A DNA stretch of 63,550 bases from an uncultured Verrucomicrobiota bacterium (GCA_949283955.1 CASDUP010000035.1:1-63550), one strand, 5' to 3'; shown: positions 1 through 9,082, counted from the first letter of the stretch. Numbers and translations: made by a program. Notes: a model not told the origin generated them from the sequence alone.

Positions 1-5
1 ATTAT

Positions 6-695
6 TTATTTCCTCGAAGAAATTAAAATCTGGAGAATATACCAAAAAAGCAAAGCCACCGCCGCGAATAGCCCAAGAGCCGCCGCCACATATTGAGAAT
101 CGGAATAGTCCCTTATCACGGAGCTAGTCTGGTATAGGACCGCCGCCGCCGCAAACACTATCATCGCACCCGAAAAAACCATTCCCAGTTGGAATCCGAA
201 TAATATCGAACAAACTATTAGCCCGAGAGCCACAAACGAACCTATAGTCAAAAACGAACCCAAGAAGGAAAAATCTTTTTTCGTGAAAAACGCCGCAAAG
301 CTAAGCCCCAATACGAGAGCTCCTGTCAAAACGGCCGCCTGCGGAATCGACTCCGGCGAGTACGCCCTCGCCACCACTATCAGCGGAAGAAATATCACAG
401 CCTCCGCGAACACGTATAGCGACAATCCGAGATATTGCGTCGACAGACCTGTAGACGAAACCGACCACTTGCTCGCTATCCACGATACTCCCATAAACGC
501 CAACAACACCAAAAGCCAATTGTTTCCAGTCACCATTTTGCCTGCAAACGCTATCGCCGGCTCCCACGATGACAATACTCCCAAAAGTATCGCAAACGCC
601 GCAAGCGCCCCCGACAGGTTCAGATAGGTTTTTCTTATAAAATTTCCTCGTGCCGCCGCCGCGGCATATTCAGATACTCCGTAATATTCGCTCAT
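6..695 (-). CDS. Bax inhibitor-1 / YccA family membrane protein
   Basis: A 229-residue integral membrane protein with about seven hydrophobic segments between residues 25 and 225, separated by very short loops. The N-terminus (MSEYYGVSEYAAAAARGNFI) and the regular helix spacing match bacterial Bax-inhibitor-1 (UPF0005) proteins, which are thought to be cation leak channels or modulators of membrane proteolysis; the exact role here is unknown. It ends six bases from the window edge, and the next gene (rph) is divergent. The family call rests on overall pattern, not on a single catalytic motif. Confidence 0.8.
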   Translation of the reverse strand: MSEYYGVSEYAAAAARGNFIRKTYLNLSGALAAFAILLGVLSSWEPAIAFAGKMVTGNNWLLVLLAFMGVSWIASKWSVSSTGLSTQYLGLSLYVFAEAVIFLPLIVVARAYSPESIPQAAVLTGALVLGLSFAAFFTKKDFSFLGSFLTIGSFVALGLIVCSILFGFQLGMVFSGAMIVFAAAAVLYQTSSVIRDYSDSQYVAAALGLFAAVALLFWYILQILISSRK

Positions 696-707
696 AATCG
701 TTATAAT

Positions 708-724
708 GTTCTAGCTAGCTGGAC
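708..724. promoter_or_regulatory. Imperfect 17-bp palindrome between divergent genes
   Basis: GTTCTAGCTAGCTGGAC matches its own reverse complement at 13 of 17 positions and lies 13 bases upstream of the Bax-inhibitor-like gene start. Its size and place suit an operator, but no regulator can be named. Confidence 0.25.
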
Positions 725-841
725 CGATCTACTCCAACCCTCTGCGTTTTTTAGTTGAGACAACGCCTCACGCGGAGAAGTTCGACAGATTTTCTCATTT
801 TTTTTGTCGCGAACTCAAGAAAAATGTAAAGAGTGGGGAAC

Positions 842-1627
842 ATGCAAGAAGATGACTTTATCCGCTCCGACGGAAGAAAACCAAACGAACTTCGCAAAAT
901 AGAATTTGAAACGGGAATAGCAGCCAACGCTACCGGAAGCGTTCTAGTGTCGTTTGGGAACACGAAAGTAATATGCGCCGCATGCGTGGAAAAGAAAGTT
1001 CCATCGTGGCTGAAATCAGCCGTTCCGCCAAAGGGCTGGATAAGCGCCGAGTATTCCATGCTACCATACTCCACATTGTCCCGCAAACAAAGAGCCTCGT
1101 CATCGGGAAAGCAGGACGGGAGATCGGTGGAAATACAAAGGCTTATAGGAAGGTCTCTCAGGGCTATAGCGGATCTTGAAAAAATCCCTGAGACCACCCT
1201 GTGGCTCGACTGCGACGTGCTACAAGCCGACGGAGGAACACGGACAGCCTCGATAAGCGGAGCGTATGTAGCAGCCAAAATAGCCGTCGCCAAGGCTCTT
1301 TCAGAAGGAACGCTCGATGCGGATCCGTTTACGGATTCCGTGGCGGCAGTAAGCGTAGGAATCCACAACGGAAGATGCCTGTTGGACCTGCCATATTCCG
1401 AGGATGTCGACGCAGAAGTCGACTCCAACATTGTAATGACCGGAAGCGGAAAATTCGTGGAAATACAATCGACCGGAGAGGAGTCTACTTTCGACTCCGG
1501 GCAGCTTTTAGAACTTATATCGCTAGCCAAATCCGGTATAGAAAAGATTTCCGCCCTCCAGCAAGAGGCGATAAACAAAGCCCTCGAAAATTTCCCTTCG
1601 CAAAAAAAAGAGCAGGCGACGGTATGA
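842..1627 (+). CDS. rph: Ribonuclease PH
   Basis: A 261-residue phosphorolytic 3'-5' exoribonuclease that trims tRNA 3' ends using phosphate. The N-terminal RSDGRKPNELR, the ECAACVEKKVPSWLK-like region, EYSMLPYST and the IQRLIGRSLRA helix are typical of RNase PH, as are LWLDCDVLQADGGTR and the later DLPYSEDVDAEVD segment. A GTG three codons upstream (833) is also open; the ATG at 842 fits the conserved N-terminus better. The stop overlaps the next start (ATGA), so the following Cys-motif gene is probably translationally coupled. Confidence 0.95.
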   Translation: MQEDDFIRSDGRKPNELRKIEFETGIAANATGSVLVSFGNTKVICAACVEKKVPSWLKSAVPPKGWISAEYSMLPYSTLSRKQRASSSGKQDGRSVEIQRLIGRSLRAIADLEKIPETTLWLDCDVLQADGGTRTASISGAYVAAKIAVAKALSEGTLDADPFTDSVAAVSVGIHNGRCLLDLPYSEDVDAEVDSNIVMTGSGKFVEIQSTGEESTFDSGQLLELISLAKSGIEKISALQQEAINKALENFPSQKKEQATV

Positions 1628-1947
1628 ACAGAGTCGAAGCGGCGCTATCAAAATTTCGGCGGCCCTACTCTTGCGCCCAAACAATGTGGGTTGCCTTCAA
1701 AAACGAAGACGAAAAATTCCTCTCCGAAATGAAGGCAAACAGCGGAGGAAGATCCGAAGGAGGAATATGCGGAGCCCTGTACGCCGCCAGAAAAATACTT
1801 CCCGAAAGCTCCAGACAAAAATTGGACGAGCTTTTCGCAAGCCAAGCAGGATCCTTAAAATGCAAAGAAATTAAATCCTTGGCAAAAACTCCCTGCCAAG
1901 AGTGCGTGAGAATCGCGGCAAGCATAGTCGAGTCGCTTTCAGAATAA
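1624..1947 (+). CDS. Putative redox-active C_GCAxxG_C_C-type protein
   Basis: A 107-residue soluble protein whose cysteines follow the C_GCAxxG_C_C pattern: SCAQT near residue 17, GGICGALYAA near residue 44, then a single Cys and a CQEC pair in the C-terminal third. Family members are small and thought to be redox-active or metal-binding; the function is not established. In the central motif the usual second element GCA reads CGA, so the match is loose. The start overlaps the rph stop by four bases, making a two-gene unit closed by the terminator at 1961-1990. Confidence 0.7.
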   Translation: MNRVEAALSKFRRPYSCAQTMWVAFKNEDEKFLSEMKANSGGRSEGGICGALYAARKILPESSRQKLDELFASQAGSLKCKEIKSLAKTPCQECVRIAASIVESLSE

Positions 1948-1960
1948 AACGATATAAAAA

Positions 1961-1990
1961 AGTCCCGCCTGTGGCTGTGCCGGCGGGACT
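1961..1990. terminator. Bidirectional intrinsic terminator
   Basis: A nine-base-pair stem AGTCCCGCC/GGCGGGACT with a 12-base loop, flanked by an A-run on the left and TTC AATTT on the right. It separates the convergent rph unit (plus) and the EEP hydrolase (minus), and can serve both. Confidence 0.85.
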
Positions 1991-1996
1991 TTCAAT

Positions 1997-2926
1997 TTAC
2001 TTTATCTTCGCCTTAACAATCAAAGGGAAGTGGTCCGACAAAAACACGCCGTTTATACAATCGGTCAAAACGGCAAACTTCAATATCCTCACGGAATCCG
2101 AAACGAATATATAGTCTATCCATTCCCTCCAATCTTTGCCCGTTCCCACATACCCGTAGTTGTCGGTAAACTTCGGCCCGTACGGAGGCGTCTCGCATAC
2201 CTCCCTGGCGTGCTTCATAAATCCGGAGTCCTTTATCACCTTTATCGCCACACTATTGATGTTCGAGTTGTAGTCGCCCATGGTGAAAAACGGATAATCC
2301 CCCGCTATCTCCTTTACCTTCGAAACAAGTATCTCCGCCGCCTTTATCCTCGCCACCTTCCCTATGTGGTCAAAGTGCGAGTTAAATATGAAGAAAACTT
2401 TTCCGCTCTTCCTGTCTTTGAATTTAGCCCAGTTCGTGTTCCGAATGCAAGACGAACAATCCCATGACTTCGTTCCGGGAACATCGGGTGTTTCGGAAAA
2501 CCAAAAACTGCCGCTGTCCAGCAACTCGAAGCGAGACTGGCGATAGTATATCACGTTGTTCGTGGAGTGGGGCCTAGCCGGATTTACGGGATTGCCTATA
2601 CGGGCATAGCCGTCGCCCAAAAGTTTGGAAAGATCATCTACCTGAACTTTGACGAGCTCTTGTGATCCGCATATATCAACCTCGTTGTACTTCAGAAACT
2701 CCGCTATCAAGGGAGCCCTTATGCTCCACTTTTCGCTGCCGTCCCTTATTTCAATTTTTTTGCCCTTAGCGTTCTTCTCGCGCTTTACAATGCGGCCGTC
2801 GTTCTTGTCGCCGTTGTTTCTCATGTTGAACTGGCAAACGACAAAATCGGAATTCTCCGTTCCGGCGCACCCCCATAAACAAGCGCAAGCAAACGCTAGC
2901 GCAACCGATATTATTTTCTTATTCAT
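1997..2926 (-). CDS. Exported endonuclease/exonuclease/phosphatase (EEP) family lipoprotein
   Basis: A 309-residue protein with an N-terminal lipoprotein signal (Cys near residue 20 in LWGCAG). The EEP fold signatures are present in order: GSQE (metal-binding Glu) near 94, NSHFDH near 183, GDYNS near 216, WIDYIF near 264 and SDHFP near 298. This is the DNase I-like metal-dependent phosphoesterase superfamily; substrates range from nucleic acids to sphingomyelin and inositol phosphates, and the sequence does not decide among them. It lies just downstream of the SGNH hydrolase on the same strand (22-base gap), so they are probably co-transcribed. Confidence 0.85.
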   Translation of the reverse strand: MNKKIISVALAFACACLWGCAGTENSDFVVCQFNMRNNGDKNDGRIVKREKNAKGKKIEIRDGSEKWSIRAPLIAEFLKYNEVDICGSQELVKVQVDDLSKLLGDGYARIGNPVNPARPHSTNNVIYYRQSRFELLDSGSFWFSETPDVPGTKSWDCSSCIRNTNWAKFKDRKSGKVFFIFNSHFDHIGKVARIKAAEILVSKVKEIAGDYPFFTMGDYNSNINSVAIKVIKDSGFMKHAREVCETPPYGPKFTDNYGYVGTGKDWREWIDYIFVSDSVRILKFAVLTDCINGVFLSDHFPLIVKAKIK

Positions 2927-2948
2927 AGTGCTTTTCTTCCTCCTTTAT

Positions 2949-4085
2949 TTAACGAATAGACAGCGCCTTTTTTAAAACCGGCAACACTGTCTTATACATC
3001 ATATAAAATCCCAAATCGTTCGGATGGGTGTTGTCAACCGTGCACAGGTCGTTCCCAAGCCCTCCAAAGAGCTCCGCCCCGTCTATAAACCAAACTTTTT
3101 TGTCCCCGGAAGCCACAGCGTTGTCGTAAGTCCTCTTTATCACCGCAGTGCGCTCTGGAACAGGAGAACTACACATCGACATCATTATAATCGGCAAATT
3201 GGGACGCTTTTTCCTAATGACCTTAAAAAATGGCTCGTGGGTCTTCATCAAGTGCTCAACGTCCGGAGCGTTGGCGTCGTAATCAAACACAAACGCGGCA
3301 AGATCAAGAGAAGCTATCGCTTCGGCAACCGCAATCTCCCCTTTGCCAGAACCAGAAAATCCCAAATTTATCTGGGGAGCATCGACCGCTCTGCAAAGAA
3401 GAGTGGTGTAGTTGTTCCCCGGCTTTGAGGCGCAAGCTCCCTGGGTTATCGACGAACCGTAAAAAAGAATAGGCTTGGAAATTTTCCTCGGAGATGGAGC
3501 AACTACTCTGGATCTGGGCTCAAAACCAAGCTTTAAACTATCAAAACCTCCATAGAGCGGCAAATAGAGAATAAACTCCCTCATCTTCTTATTCGGAAAC
3601 GTCTTCTTAAATTTCGCTTCCACCGTCTCTTTCCCCTTAACCTCCTCCGAAGAAGGCTGTATAGCCCCCATAAATAAATACTTCCCGTCTTCGCCTTTCA
3701 TGTACAGATCGAAACCGGAACTGCCTGTCCGAGCCATGTGGTTCATATCGTACGAGCGAAACAACTTGCTCCGTATAGTTATGTACCTTGAATCTGTCTT
3801 AAACCTAATCGCCCCACCAGAAGTGTGCATGGAAAGCCATAGGGCGCCCTTGTTGACGTCGGCCTCGGTGAACGACTTTGGAAGCCTCCTTAGAGGAGCC
3901 GTGTCCGAAAACGGAAATCCCTCCAATTTGAACGGAGGCTTGAGGGCGTCTTTATAGACTGCCTTGGAAATTCCGCTTTTGTTCCCGGAAAAATTTTTGT
4001 CTATGTCGGAAATATCCTTCTTGGCGAAACCAAACAATGGAAACGCAACAACAAGGCATGCAAGTAAACAATATCTGAGTTTCAT
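2949..4085 (-). CDS. Secreted SGNH/GDSL-family hydrolase (two-domain esterase)
   Basis: A 378-residue protein with a signal peptide ending near residue 21 (FGFAKK). An N-terminal beta-sandwich of about 180 residues precedes a C-terminal SGNH domain: block I YGSSITQG with the nucleophile Ser, block II NLGFSGSGKG, block III DYDANAP and block V DNTHPND with Asp and His. This architecture matches the SGNH_hydro N/C pair in Bacteroidetes and Verrucomicrobia carbohydrate esterases. A role in deacetylating plant or host glycans is an inference, supported by the glycosidases elsewhere in the window. Confidence 0.85.
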   Translation of the reverse strand: MKLRYCLLACLVVAFPLFGFAKKDISDIDKNFSGNKSGISKAVYKDALKPPFKLEGFPFSDTAPLRRLPKSFTEADVNKGALWLSMHTSGGAIRFKTDSRYITIRSKLFRSYDMNHMARTGSSGFDLYMKGEDGKYLFMGAIQPSSEEVKGKETVEAKFKKTFPNKKMREFILYLPLYGGFDSLKLGFEPRSRVVAPSPRKISKPILFYGSSITQGACASKPGNNYTTLLCRAVDAPQINLGFSGSGKGEIAVAEAIASLDLAAFVFDYDANAPDVEHLMKTHEPFFKVIRKKRPNLPIIMMSMCSSPVPERTAVIKRTYDNAVASGDKKVWFIDGAELFGGLGNDLCTVDNTHPNDLGFYMMYKTVLPVLKKALSIR

Positions 4086-4131
4086 AGCGACCGCTTATGT
4101 TAATATGCCAGATCAAACAGTCAATAAAAAG

Positions 4132-4151
4132 AGCGCCCCGGACGGGGCGCT
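4132..4151 (-). terminator. Intrinsic terminator of ilvE
   Basis: A nine-base-pair GC-rich stem AGCGCCCCG/CGGGGCGCT with a two-base loop, followed on the minus strand by TTTTTATTG. It lies 20 bases beyond the ilvE stop. Confidence 0.9.
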
Positions 4152-4171
4152 ACTTCCAACTTTCATATCGA

Positions 4172-5041
4172 TTATATCTTCACTCCCTCTTTCGAGGCGA
4201 TTTCATTGAAGGCATTTATCAAGGTCTTTGTTATTTGGCCTGGCTTTCCGTCCTCGCCTATCTTCCTGCCGTCGAGCTCCACAAGAGGAATCAATTTTGC
4301 CGCCGTTCCGGTCAGGAAACACTCGTCCGCCGTCCAAATGTCGAAGCGGGTAAGAACCTTTTCCTCGAAGGGAATATTCAGCCTCTTTGCCAAATCTATC
4401 ACCGCCCCGCGGGTTATACCTCCGAGGGAAGCGCAACTGATGGGCGGAGTTATCAACTTGCCCTCAAACACTATGAATACGTTGTCCCCGCTGCACTCCG
4501 CAACGTACCCCTCGCTGTTCAAAAGGAGACATTCGCTAAATCCTTGGTTTTGGGCTTCAATTTTCGCCAAGATATTGTTCAGATAATTTAGGCTCTTTAC
4601 CATCGGAGGAAGTGCCGCGGGAGAATTGCGGCGGGTAGGAACAGTTATGGCTTTTAGGCCATTCTCGTAGAGCTCCGCTTTGTAGAGCTGAATCTGGTCG
4701 GCTATTATTACCAGTTGCGGATCGGAACACGTAAGGGGAGAAAGCCCGAGGGCACCTTTGCCTCTAGAAATTACAAGGCGAATATAGGCGTCGGTAAGCT
4801 TGTTTTCACGGCACGCCGCGCATACGGCATCGGCTATTTCCTGTTTTGTCCAAGGCAAATCCAAAGCTATCGCCTTGGCGGAGCGAAACAATCTGTCCAT
4901 GTGATTCGGGAGTCTGAACACGTTTCCGGAATAGAGCCTGATTCCCTCGAATATTCCGTCCCCGTACAGGAAACCGTGGTCGAACACCGACACTTTAGCG
5001 TCGTCTTTATCGTAGAACTTTCCGTTTATATATACTTTCAT
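4172..5041 (-). CDS. ilvE: Branched-chain amino acid aminotransferase (class IV PLP enzyme)
   Basis: A 289-residue fold-type IV aminotransferase that moves amino groups between Leu/Ile/Val and 2-oxoglutarate. Seen: the N-terminal VSVFDHGFLYGDGIFEG motif, the PLP lysine in VKSLNYLNN, the EGYVAECSGDNVF stretch, and a LGGITRGAVIDLA phosphate-binding loop followed by FLTGTAAKLIP. D-amino acid aminotransferases and aminodeoxychorismate lyase share the fold; the GTAAKLIPL and GDGIFEGIR forms fit IlvE best. Single gene with its own terminator. Confidence 0.88.
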   Translation of the reverse strand: MKVYINGKFYDKDDAKVSVFDHGFLYGDGIFEGIRLYSGNVFRLPNHMDRLFRSAKAIALDLPWTKQEIADAVCAACRENKLTDAYIRLVISRGKGALGLSPLTCSDPQLVIIADQIQLYKAELYENGLKAITVPTRRNSPAALPPMVKSLNYLNNILAKIEAQNQGFSECLLLNSEGYVAECSGDNVFIVFEGKLITPPISCASLGGITRGAVIDLAKRLNIPFEEKVLTRFDIWTADECFLTGTAAKLIPLVELDGRKIGEDGKPGQITKTLINAFNEIASKEGVKI

Positions 5042-5105
5042 CTTGGACCTTTTTGAAATTAACCCCCGGATTTTCCGCCTTTTTAAAAAAAACTACAACA
5101 TAAAA

Positions 5106-5140
5106 AAGACGGAGCTCGCAAAAAGCGGCATCTCCGTCTT
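5106..5140 (-). terminator. Intrinsic terminator
   Basis: Arms AAGACGGAG (5106-5114) and CTCCGTCTT (5132-5140) form a nine-base-pair stem. On the minus strand it is followed by TTTTTT, suiting the Cys-repeat gene that ends at 5188. Confidence 0.75.
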
Positions 5141-5187
5141 GTTCAAAGCAAACTCCATCGGGGAAAATTTCCCGATATTATAGGCTT

Positions 5188-5547
5188 CTATCGCCCTCCT
5201 CTTGGACAACCTGAAGGACAATCCGGAGGGGGGCACGCGCCGCCCGAAGGGCATTGGGACGACGAGCAAGCTCCGTCTTTGTTTACCGGGCACTCCGACG
5301 GAACGCAGTTTGCATTCTTTGCGGCAGGGCACTCCGACGGAACGCAAGAGCCCTCTTTGGCGGCGGGACATTCCGGCGAAACGCAATTTTTGTTTGCCGG
5401 GCATTGAGAGGGTTTGTCTGCCGCAGGACATGCCGCGCTCGCGGGGCAATCTGCTTTGTAGCAAGCTCTCCTTTGCGAACCGCAATTCGCATAAACCGAA
5501 CCGAACAAAAGAGCAAGCGCCCCCGTAAGCACAATAAGATTTCTCAT
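5188..5547 (-). CDS. Secreted cysteine-rich repeat protein
   Basis: A 119-residue protein with a clear signal peptide (hydrophobic residues 4-20, cleavage near YAN-C). The mature part holds 16 cysteines and consists of a 13-residue repeat of type C-V-P-S-E-C-P-A-A-K-x-x-x, present about three times with degenerate copies on either side and a C-P-P-P-D-C-P end. The DNA repeat has a 39-base period (5288, 5327, 5366). Pairs with C-x4-C spacing suggest disulphides or metal binding. I do not recognise a named family. A longer overlapping frame on the same strand (5093-5596) lacks a signal peptide and is a shadow. Confidence 0.7.
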   Translation of the reverse strand: MRNLIVLTGALALLFGSVYANCGSQRRACYKADCPASAACPAADKPSQCPANKNCVSPECPAAKEGSCVPSECPAAKNANCVPSECPVNKDGACSSSQCPSGGACPPPDCPSGCPRGGR

Positions 5548-5611
5548 GTTTTCTTCCTTTCGATCCGTTTGACAACCAAGTAAAAAAAATGTTCAACTCT
5601 TACGTCGAAAA

Positions 5612-7291
5612 CTAAGCCTTATTCGGAGAATAAGAATCTTTCAATGTCGCCGTTCTGTTGAAAACGAGCCCGTCCCCAACCTTTGAATCGACCGTAAAAT
5701 ATCCTATCCTTTCGAATTGCAGCGGCGTTCCCGGCTTTGCCTCTTTGAGGGAGGGCTCCGCAAAAAATTCCTTAATTTCCAAAGAATTCGGATTGAGAAA
5801 ATCTTTGAAATCGGCGCCCTCAGGAAGGGACGACATATCCTCTCGAGTAAACAGTTTGTCGTAAAGGTAAGCCGTAGACTTCAAAGCAGAAGACTTCTCC
5901 ACCCAATGTATAGTTCCTTTCACTTTCCTGCCGTCGGGGGAATTTCCTCCCCTGCTTGCGGGATCTATATTGCAAAGCAATTTCACAACCTTTCCGGAGG
6001 AATCCTTGACCACCTCCTTGCACGTCAGAAAATACGCGTATCTCAAACGCACTTCCGAATTCGGGGAAAGCCTGAAGTATTTCTTCGGAGGATTTTCCAT
6101 AAAGTCAGAGCGCTCTATGTAGATATGCTTGGAAAATGGTATTTTTCTCGTTCCGGCAGATTCGTCCTCGGGATTGTTTACGGCATCGAGCAGTTCCGTC
6201 TTGCCCTCGTCGTAATTTTCTATCTCCACTTCGAGGGGATCGAAAACCGCCATTCTTCGCAAAGCCACTTTGTTCAAGTCGCTCCTGAGGCAGTGCTCGA
6301 GCAGGGCGAAATCTGTCAGGCTGTTGAATTTTGTGACGCCTATCTCTTCGCAAAAATCTTTTATCGCCTTCGGAGTGTATCCCCTTCTCCTCATTCCGGA
6401 AAGAGTAGGCATGCGGGGATCGTCCCAACCGTCGACTATCTTTTCGGCGACTATCTGCTGAAGCTTACGCTTACTCATCATCGTATAAGACAGATTAAGC
6501 CTGGCAAACTCGTACTGGCGGGGATGAATCTTCAGCCTTTTTATTATGCTCGTGTTGTCTATGAACCAATCATAGAGAGGCCTGTGGACTTCAAATTCGA
6601 GGGTGCAAAGAGAGTGAGTTATCCCCTCTATGGCGTCGGACAAACAGTGCGCGAAGTCGTACATGGGATAGATGCACCACTCGTTCCCGAAGCGATGGTG
6701 GGCAATCTTCTTTATTCGATAGATGGCGGGATCTCGCATATGCAAATTGGGAGATGACATGTCTATCTTGGCCCTGAGCACATACTCTCCCTCCTCGAAC
6801 TCCCCCGCTCTCATTCTGCGAAAGAGATCGAGACTCTCCTCCGCCGGCCTGTCGCGCCACGGCGAAGGCTTCCCAGGCTGCCCCGGAACTCCTCTGTATT
6901 CCTTGAATTCTTCCGGAGACAGAGTGCAAACGTACGCCTTTCCCGATTTTATAAGCTCCTCAGCAAACCCGTAGAGCTGTTCGAAATAATCGGAGGCGTA
7001 GTACTCCCTGCCGCCCCAATCGAAACCGAGCCAGCGCACGTCCTCCTTTATGGATTCGACAAACCTCGTTTCCTCCTTGTCGGGATTTGTATCGTCGAAG
7101 CGGAGATTGCATTTGCCTCCGTTTTCCAAGGCTATCCCGAAATCCAAACAGAAGGCTTTCGCGTGTCCTATATGAAGGCAACCGTTGGGCTCCGGAGGAA
7201 ACCTCGTGTGAATTTCGCGCGGATCGAGACCGTTGGCGATGTCGCGCTCCACTATCTGCCTTATGAAATGTTTTGAGTCGGGACTGTCCAT
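5612..7291 (-). CDS. glnS: Glutaminyl-tRNA synthetase
   Basis: A 559-residue class Ib aminoacyl-tRNA synthetase that charges tRNA-Gln with glutamine. The HIGH motif appears as HIGHAKAF near residue 41 after TRFPPEPNG, and the KMSKS loop as MMSKRKL near 271. The C-terminal anticodon-binding barrels include [11 protein letters not shown] and the [11 protein letters not shown] end. GlnS rather than GltX is supported by the TRFPPEPNG form and by the two C-terminal barrels. Its presence implies that direct Gln-tRNA charging is available. Confidence 0.95.
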   Translation of the reverse strand: MDSPDSKHFIRQIVERDIANGLDPREIHTRFPPEPNGCLHIGHAKAFCLDFGIALENGGKCNLRFDDTNPDKEETRFVESIKEDVRWLGFDWGGREYYASDYFEQLYGFAEELIKSGKAYVCTLSPEEFKEYRGVPGQPGKPSPWRDRPAEESLDLFRRMRAGEFEEGEYVLRAKIDMSSPNLHMRDPAIYRIKKIAHHRFGNEWCIYPMYDFAHCLSDAIEGITHSLCTLEFEVHRPLYDWFIDNTSIIKRLKIHPRQYEFARLNLSYTMMSKRKLQQIVAEKIVDGWDDPRMPTLSGMRRRGYTPKAIKDFCEEIGVTKFNSLTDFALLEHCLRSDLNKVALRRMAVFDPLEVEIENYDEGKTELLDAVNNPEDESAGTRKIPFSKHIYIERSDFMENPPKKYFRLSPNSEVRLRYAYFLTCKEVVKDSSGKVVKLLCNIDPASRGGNSPDGRKVKGTIHWVEKSSALKSTAYLYDKLFTREDMSSLPEGADFKDFLNPNSLEIKEFFAEPSLKEAKPGTPLQFERIGYFTVDSKVGDGLVFNRTATLKDSYSPNKA

Positions 7292-7320
7292 TTTGGATTC
7301 AAGAAATCGGTATTTTTCGA

Positions 7321-7348
7321 AATCTATGACAGCTTAGAGCGCCGTCAA
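7321..7348 (-). promoter_or_regulatory. Putative glnS promoter
   Basis: On the minus strand TTGACG (7343-7348) and TAGATT (7321-7326) are 16 bases apart and point into glnS, 30 bases upstream of its ATG. Confidence 0.45.
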
Positions 7349-7431
7349 TTTTTTTTGATGCCCCGAATCGCTTCGGCAATCATAAAAAACTTTACTTCGC
7401 ATGAATTAAAAAATAGCTTCGCAAAAGAGCC

Positions 7432-7740
7432 ATGAAAACGCAATGCCTCGCAATTCTAGTCTTGATTGCCGCAATTTGCGGCGGAGCCTATTATTTTTAC
7501 AAAACCATTCCCGAAAAGGAAACGTACGCCATAGCGACCCAAACCATAGAAAATTATTTCGGCCCGTTGGCCAGAGTTAAAGCGCTGAAAATAGAGGGCG
7601 ATTCGATCACGGGAGTGGTTTCAGTCTTGAACTCGGAGGGCAAAATGGAGGAACAAAAATTCGACGCCAAAATCCTGCCCTCAAAAAACGGAGTGTTCTC
7701 CATATACGTTTCAAATCCCCCCGCCAAAAAGGGAGAATAG
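7432..7740 (+). CDS. Small membrane-anchored protein of unknown function
   Basis: A 102-residue protein with one N-terminal hydrophobic segment (residues 5-23) ending in a YYFYK boundary, then a roughly 75-residue domain that alternates charged and beta-prone stretches (KALKIEGDSITGVVSVLN). It is probably anchored in the inner membrane with a periplasmic domain. No family recognised. It stands alone, divergent from glnS. Confidence 0.55.
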   Translation: MKTQCLAILVLIAAICGGAYYFYKTIPEKETYAIATQTIENYFGPLARVKALKIEGDSITGVVSVLNSEGKMEEQKFDAKILPSKNGVFSIYVSNPPAKKGE

Positions 7741-7971
7741 AAACGGGAAAAATTCTCGACTAACGGATTGCAAACCCGGCAATCGAAAGTTTTTTTTGTG
7801 GCACATATCTCTACTATCTGACCAACGAATCACACCCCGAAACGCTTCTCAAACTTCCCTATTACATCAACCAATCCGATTTTCATCGGAAAATCTGCGA
7901 AGTTTCTTTCTTTGCGGTATCGCTTATCAAACGAACCGCATTCCCTTTTTCGACAAACAACCAACCGCAAT

Positions 7972-8868
7972 TCAGGAAATCCTGTTTTGCATGTAGCGTA
8001 TGAGCTGCTGCAAAAATTCGCCCTTGTCGGACAGGGATTTTGCCACGCTTATCGCCTCGTCGGTAAGATCGGAAGCTATCCTGCGAGACTCGCCCACCCC
8101 GTAGAGGGAAACATACGTCATCTTGCCGTTTGCTGCATCGAGGCCTGCGGTCTTGCCGAGAGTCGCAGCGTCGCTTTCAACGTCGAGAATGTCGTCTATT
8201 ATTTGAAACGCCAAACCTATGTTTCTGCCTATTTTCCTGCCCTTTTCAAGCGCGCCCTCGGGCAAGGCTTTTTCAGAAAGGCGCATTCCCATCGTAATAG
8301 CCGCCGTAATGAGAGCCGCCGTCTTGTTGTCGTGTATGAAATTCAACTTGTCGGGAGTCATCTTACCGTCCCTCTCGCCCAAAATATCCTCCACTTGCCC
8401 TCCTATCATTCGGCAACTGTCTCCGGCCTCGCTTAAATCCCGAACAAGCAAAATAGCGGCCTTGGGAGAATCGGCATATTCCTTTACCAATATCTCCATT
8501 GAAAAAGTCAAAAGAGCGTCCCCCGCCAAAAGAGCCATCGTTTCGTCGAATTGCTTGTGGCAAGTCGGAAACCCTCTTCGAAGATCCGAATTATCCATAC
8601 AGGGAAGGTCGTCGTGTATTAGGGAGTACGTGTGAAGGCTCTCTATGGCAACACAAGCAGGCATGGGATCGAGCTTGGTTCCAAAAAGTTCTGAGGAAGC
8701 AAGAAGCAACATAGGGCGCATTCTCTTTCCGCCAACCTTCATGCTGTATCTCATAGCCCTGTGAATTATAGAGGGACGCGTGTCTTCGGACGGAAGATAT
8801 TTTTCTATGGCCGCATCAACCTCGGCTCGTTTCCGTTCCATTTCCTGTTTGAATTCCGATATCGTCAT
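7972..8868 (-). CDS. ispA: Polyprenyl (farnesyl/geranylgeranyl) diphosphate synthase
   Basis: A 298-residue trans-isoprenyl diphosphate synthase, which condenses isopentenyl diphosphate onto allylic diphosphates. The first aspartate-rich motif is HDDLPCMDN near residue 84 and the second is DDILDVE near 224; GGKRMRPML, IGGQVEDI and the CHKQFDE region are also typical. The length and the DDLPCMDND form (four residues between Asp pairs) fit the short-chain IspA group. Product length cannot be read with certainty. Confidence 0.9.
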   Translation of the reverse strand: MTISEFKQEMERKRAEVDAAIEKYLPSEDTRPSIIHRAMRYSMKVGGKRMRPMLLLASSELFGTKLDPMPACVAIESLHTYSLIHDDLPCMDNSDLRRGFPTCHKQFDETMALLAGDALLTFSMEILVKEYADSPKAAILLVRDLSEAGDSCRMIGGQVEDILGERDGKMTPDKLNFIHDNKTAALITAAITMGMRLSEKALPEGALEKGRKIGRNIGLAFQIIDDILDVESDAATLGKTAGLDAANGKMTYVSLYGVGESRRIASDLTDEAISVAKSLSDKGEFLQQLIRYMQNRIS

Positions 8869-8961
8869 GGGGAAGTATATATTCTTTATATCGACACATT
8901 GTAAAGTAGCTTTTATTGTGAGATAAAATTCATTATTTTTTGTGTTTTATTGGATTTTTGT

Positions 8962-8989
8962 TTGACAGGCAAAAGCAGGCTTCAATACT
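8962..8989 (+). promoter_or_regulatory. Putative promoter of the rhamnosidase unit
   Basis: A perfect TTGACA (8962-8967) is followed after 16 bases by AATACT (8984-8989, four of six against TATAAT). It lies about 95 bases upstream of the rhamnosidase ATG and just upstream of a possible leader peptide. Confidence 0.5.
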
Positions 8990-9016
8990 CTGCCCTCATT
9001 ACAGGGGGAGTAAAAC

Positions 9017-9070
9017 ATGGAGACAATGTATTCCGAAGTGCGTTCTGATTCCCGTAACGACAACCATTAA
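9017..9070 (+). CDS. Possible 17-codon leader peptide upstream of the rhamnosidase
   Basis: An ATG preceded by GGGGGAG at 9004-9010 (six-base spacing) opens a 17-codon frame METMYSEVRSDSRNDNH, ending 12 bases before the rhamnosidase ATG. The rhamnosidase itself has no visible Shine-Dalgarno sequence, so re-initiation after this short frame is plausible. Such short frames also arise by chance, and there is no repeated regulatory codon pointing to classical attenuation. Confidence 0.35.
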   Translation: METMYSEVRSDSRNDNH

Positions 9071-9082
9071 TACAATACATCT

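Noticed and set aside
5093..5596. A 167-codon frame overlapping the Cys-repeat gene on the same strand
   Set aside because: It has no signal peptide. Its apparent repeats follow from the DNA repeat of the real frame.
7764..7999. A 78-codon plus-strand open frame in the gap between 7740 and 7972
   Set aside because: It has no ATG, GTG or TTG near its start and its translation lacks a signal or known family. The 231-base gap holds nothing else I can support.
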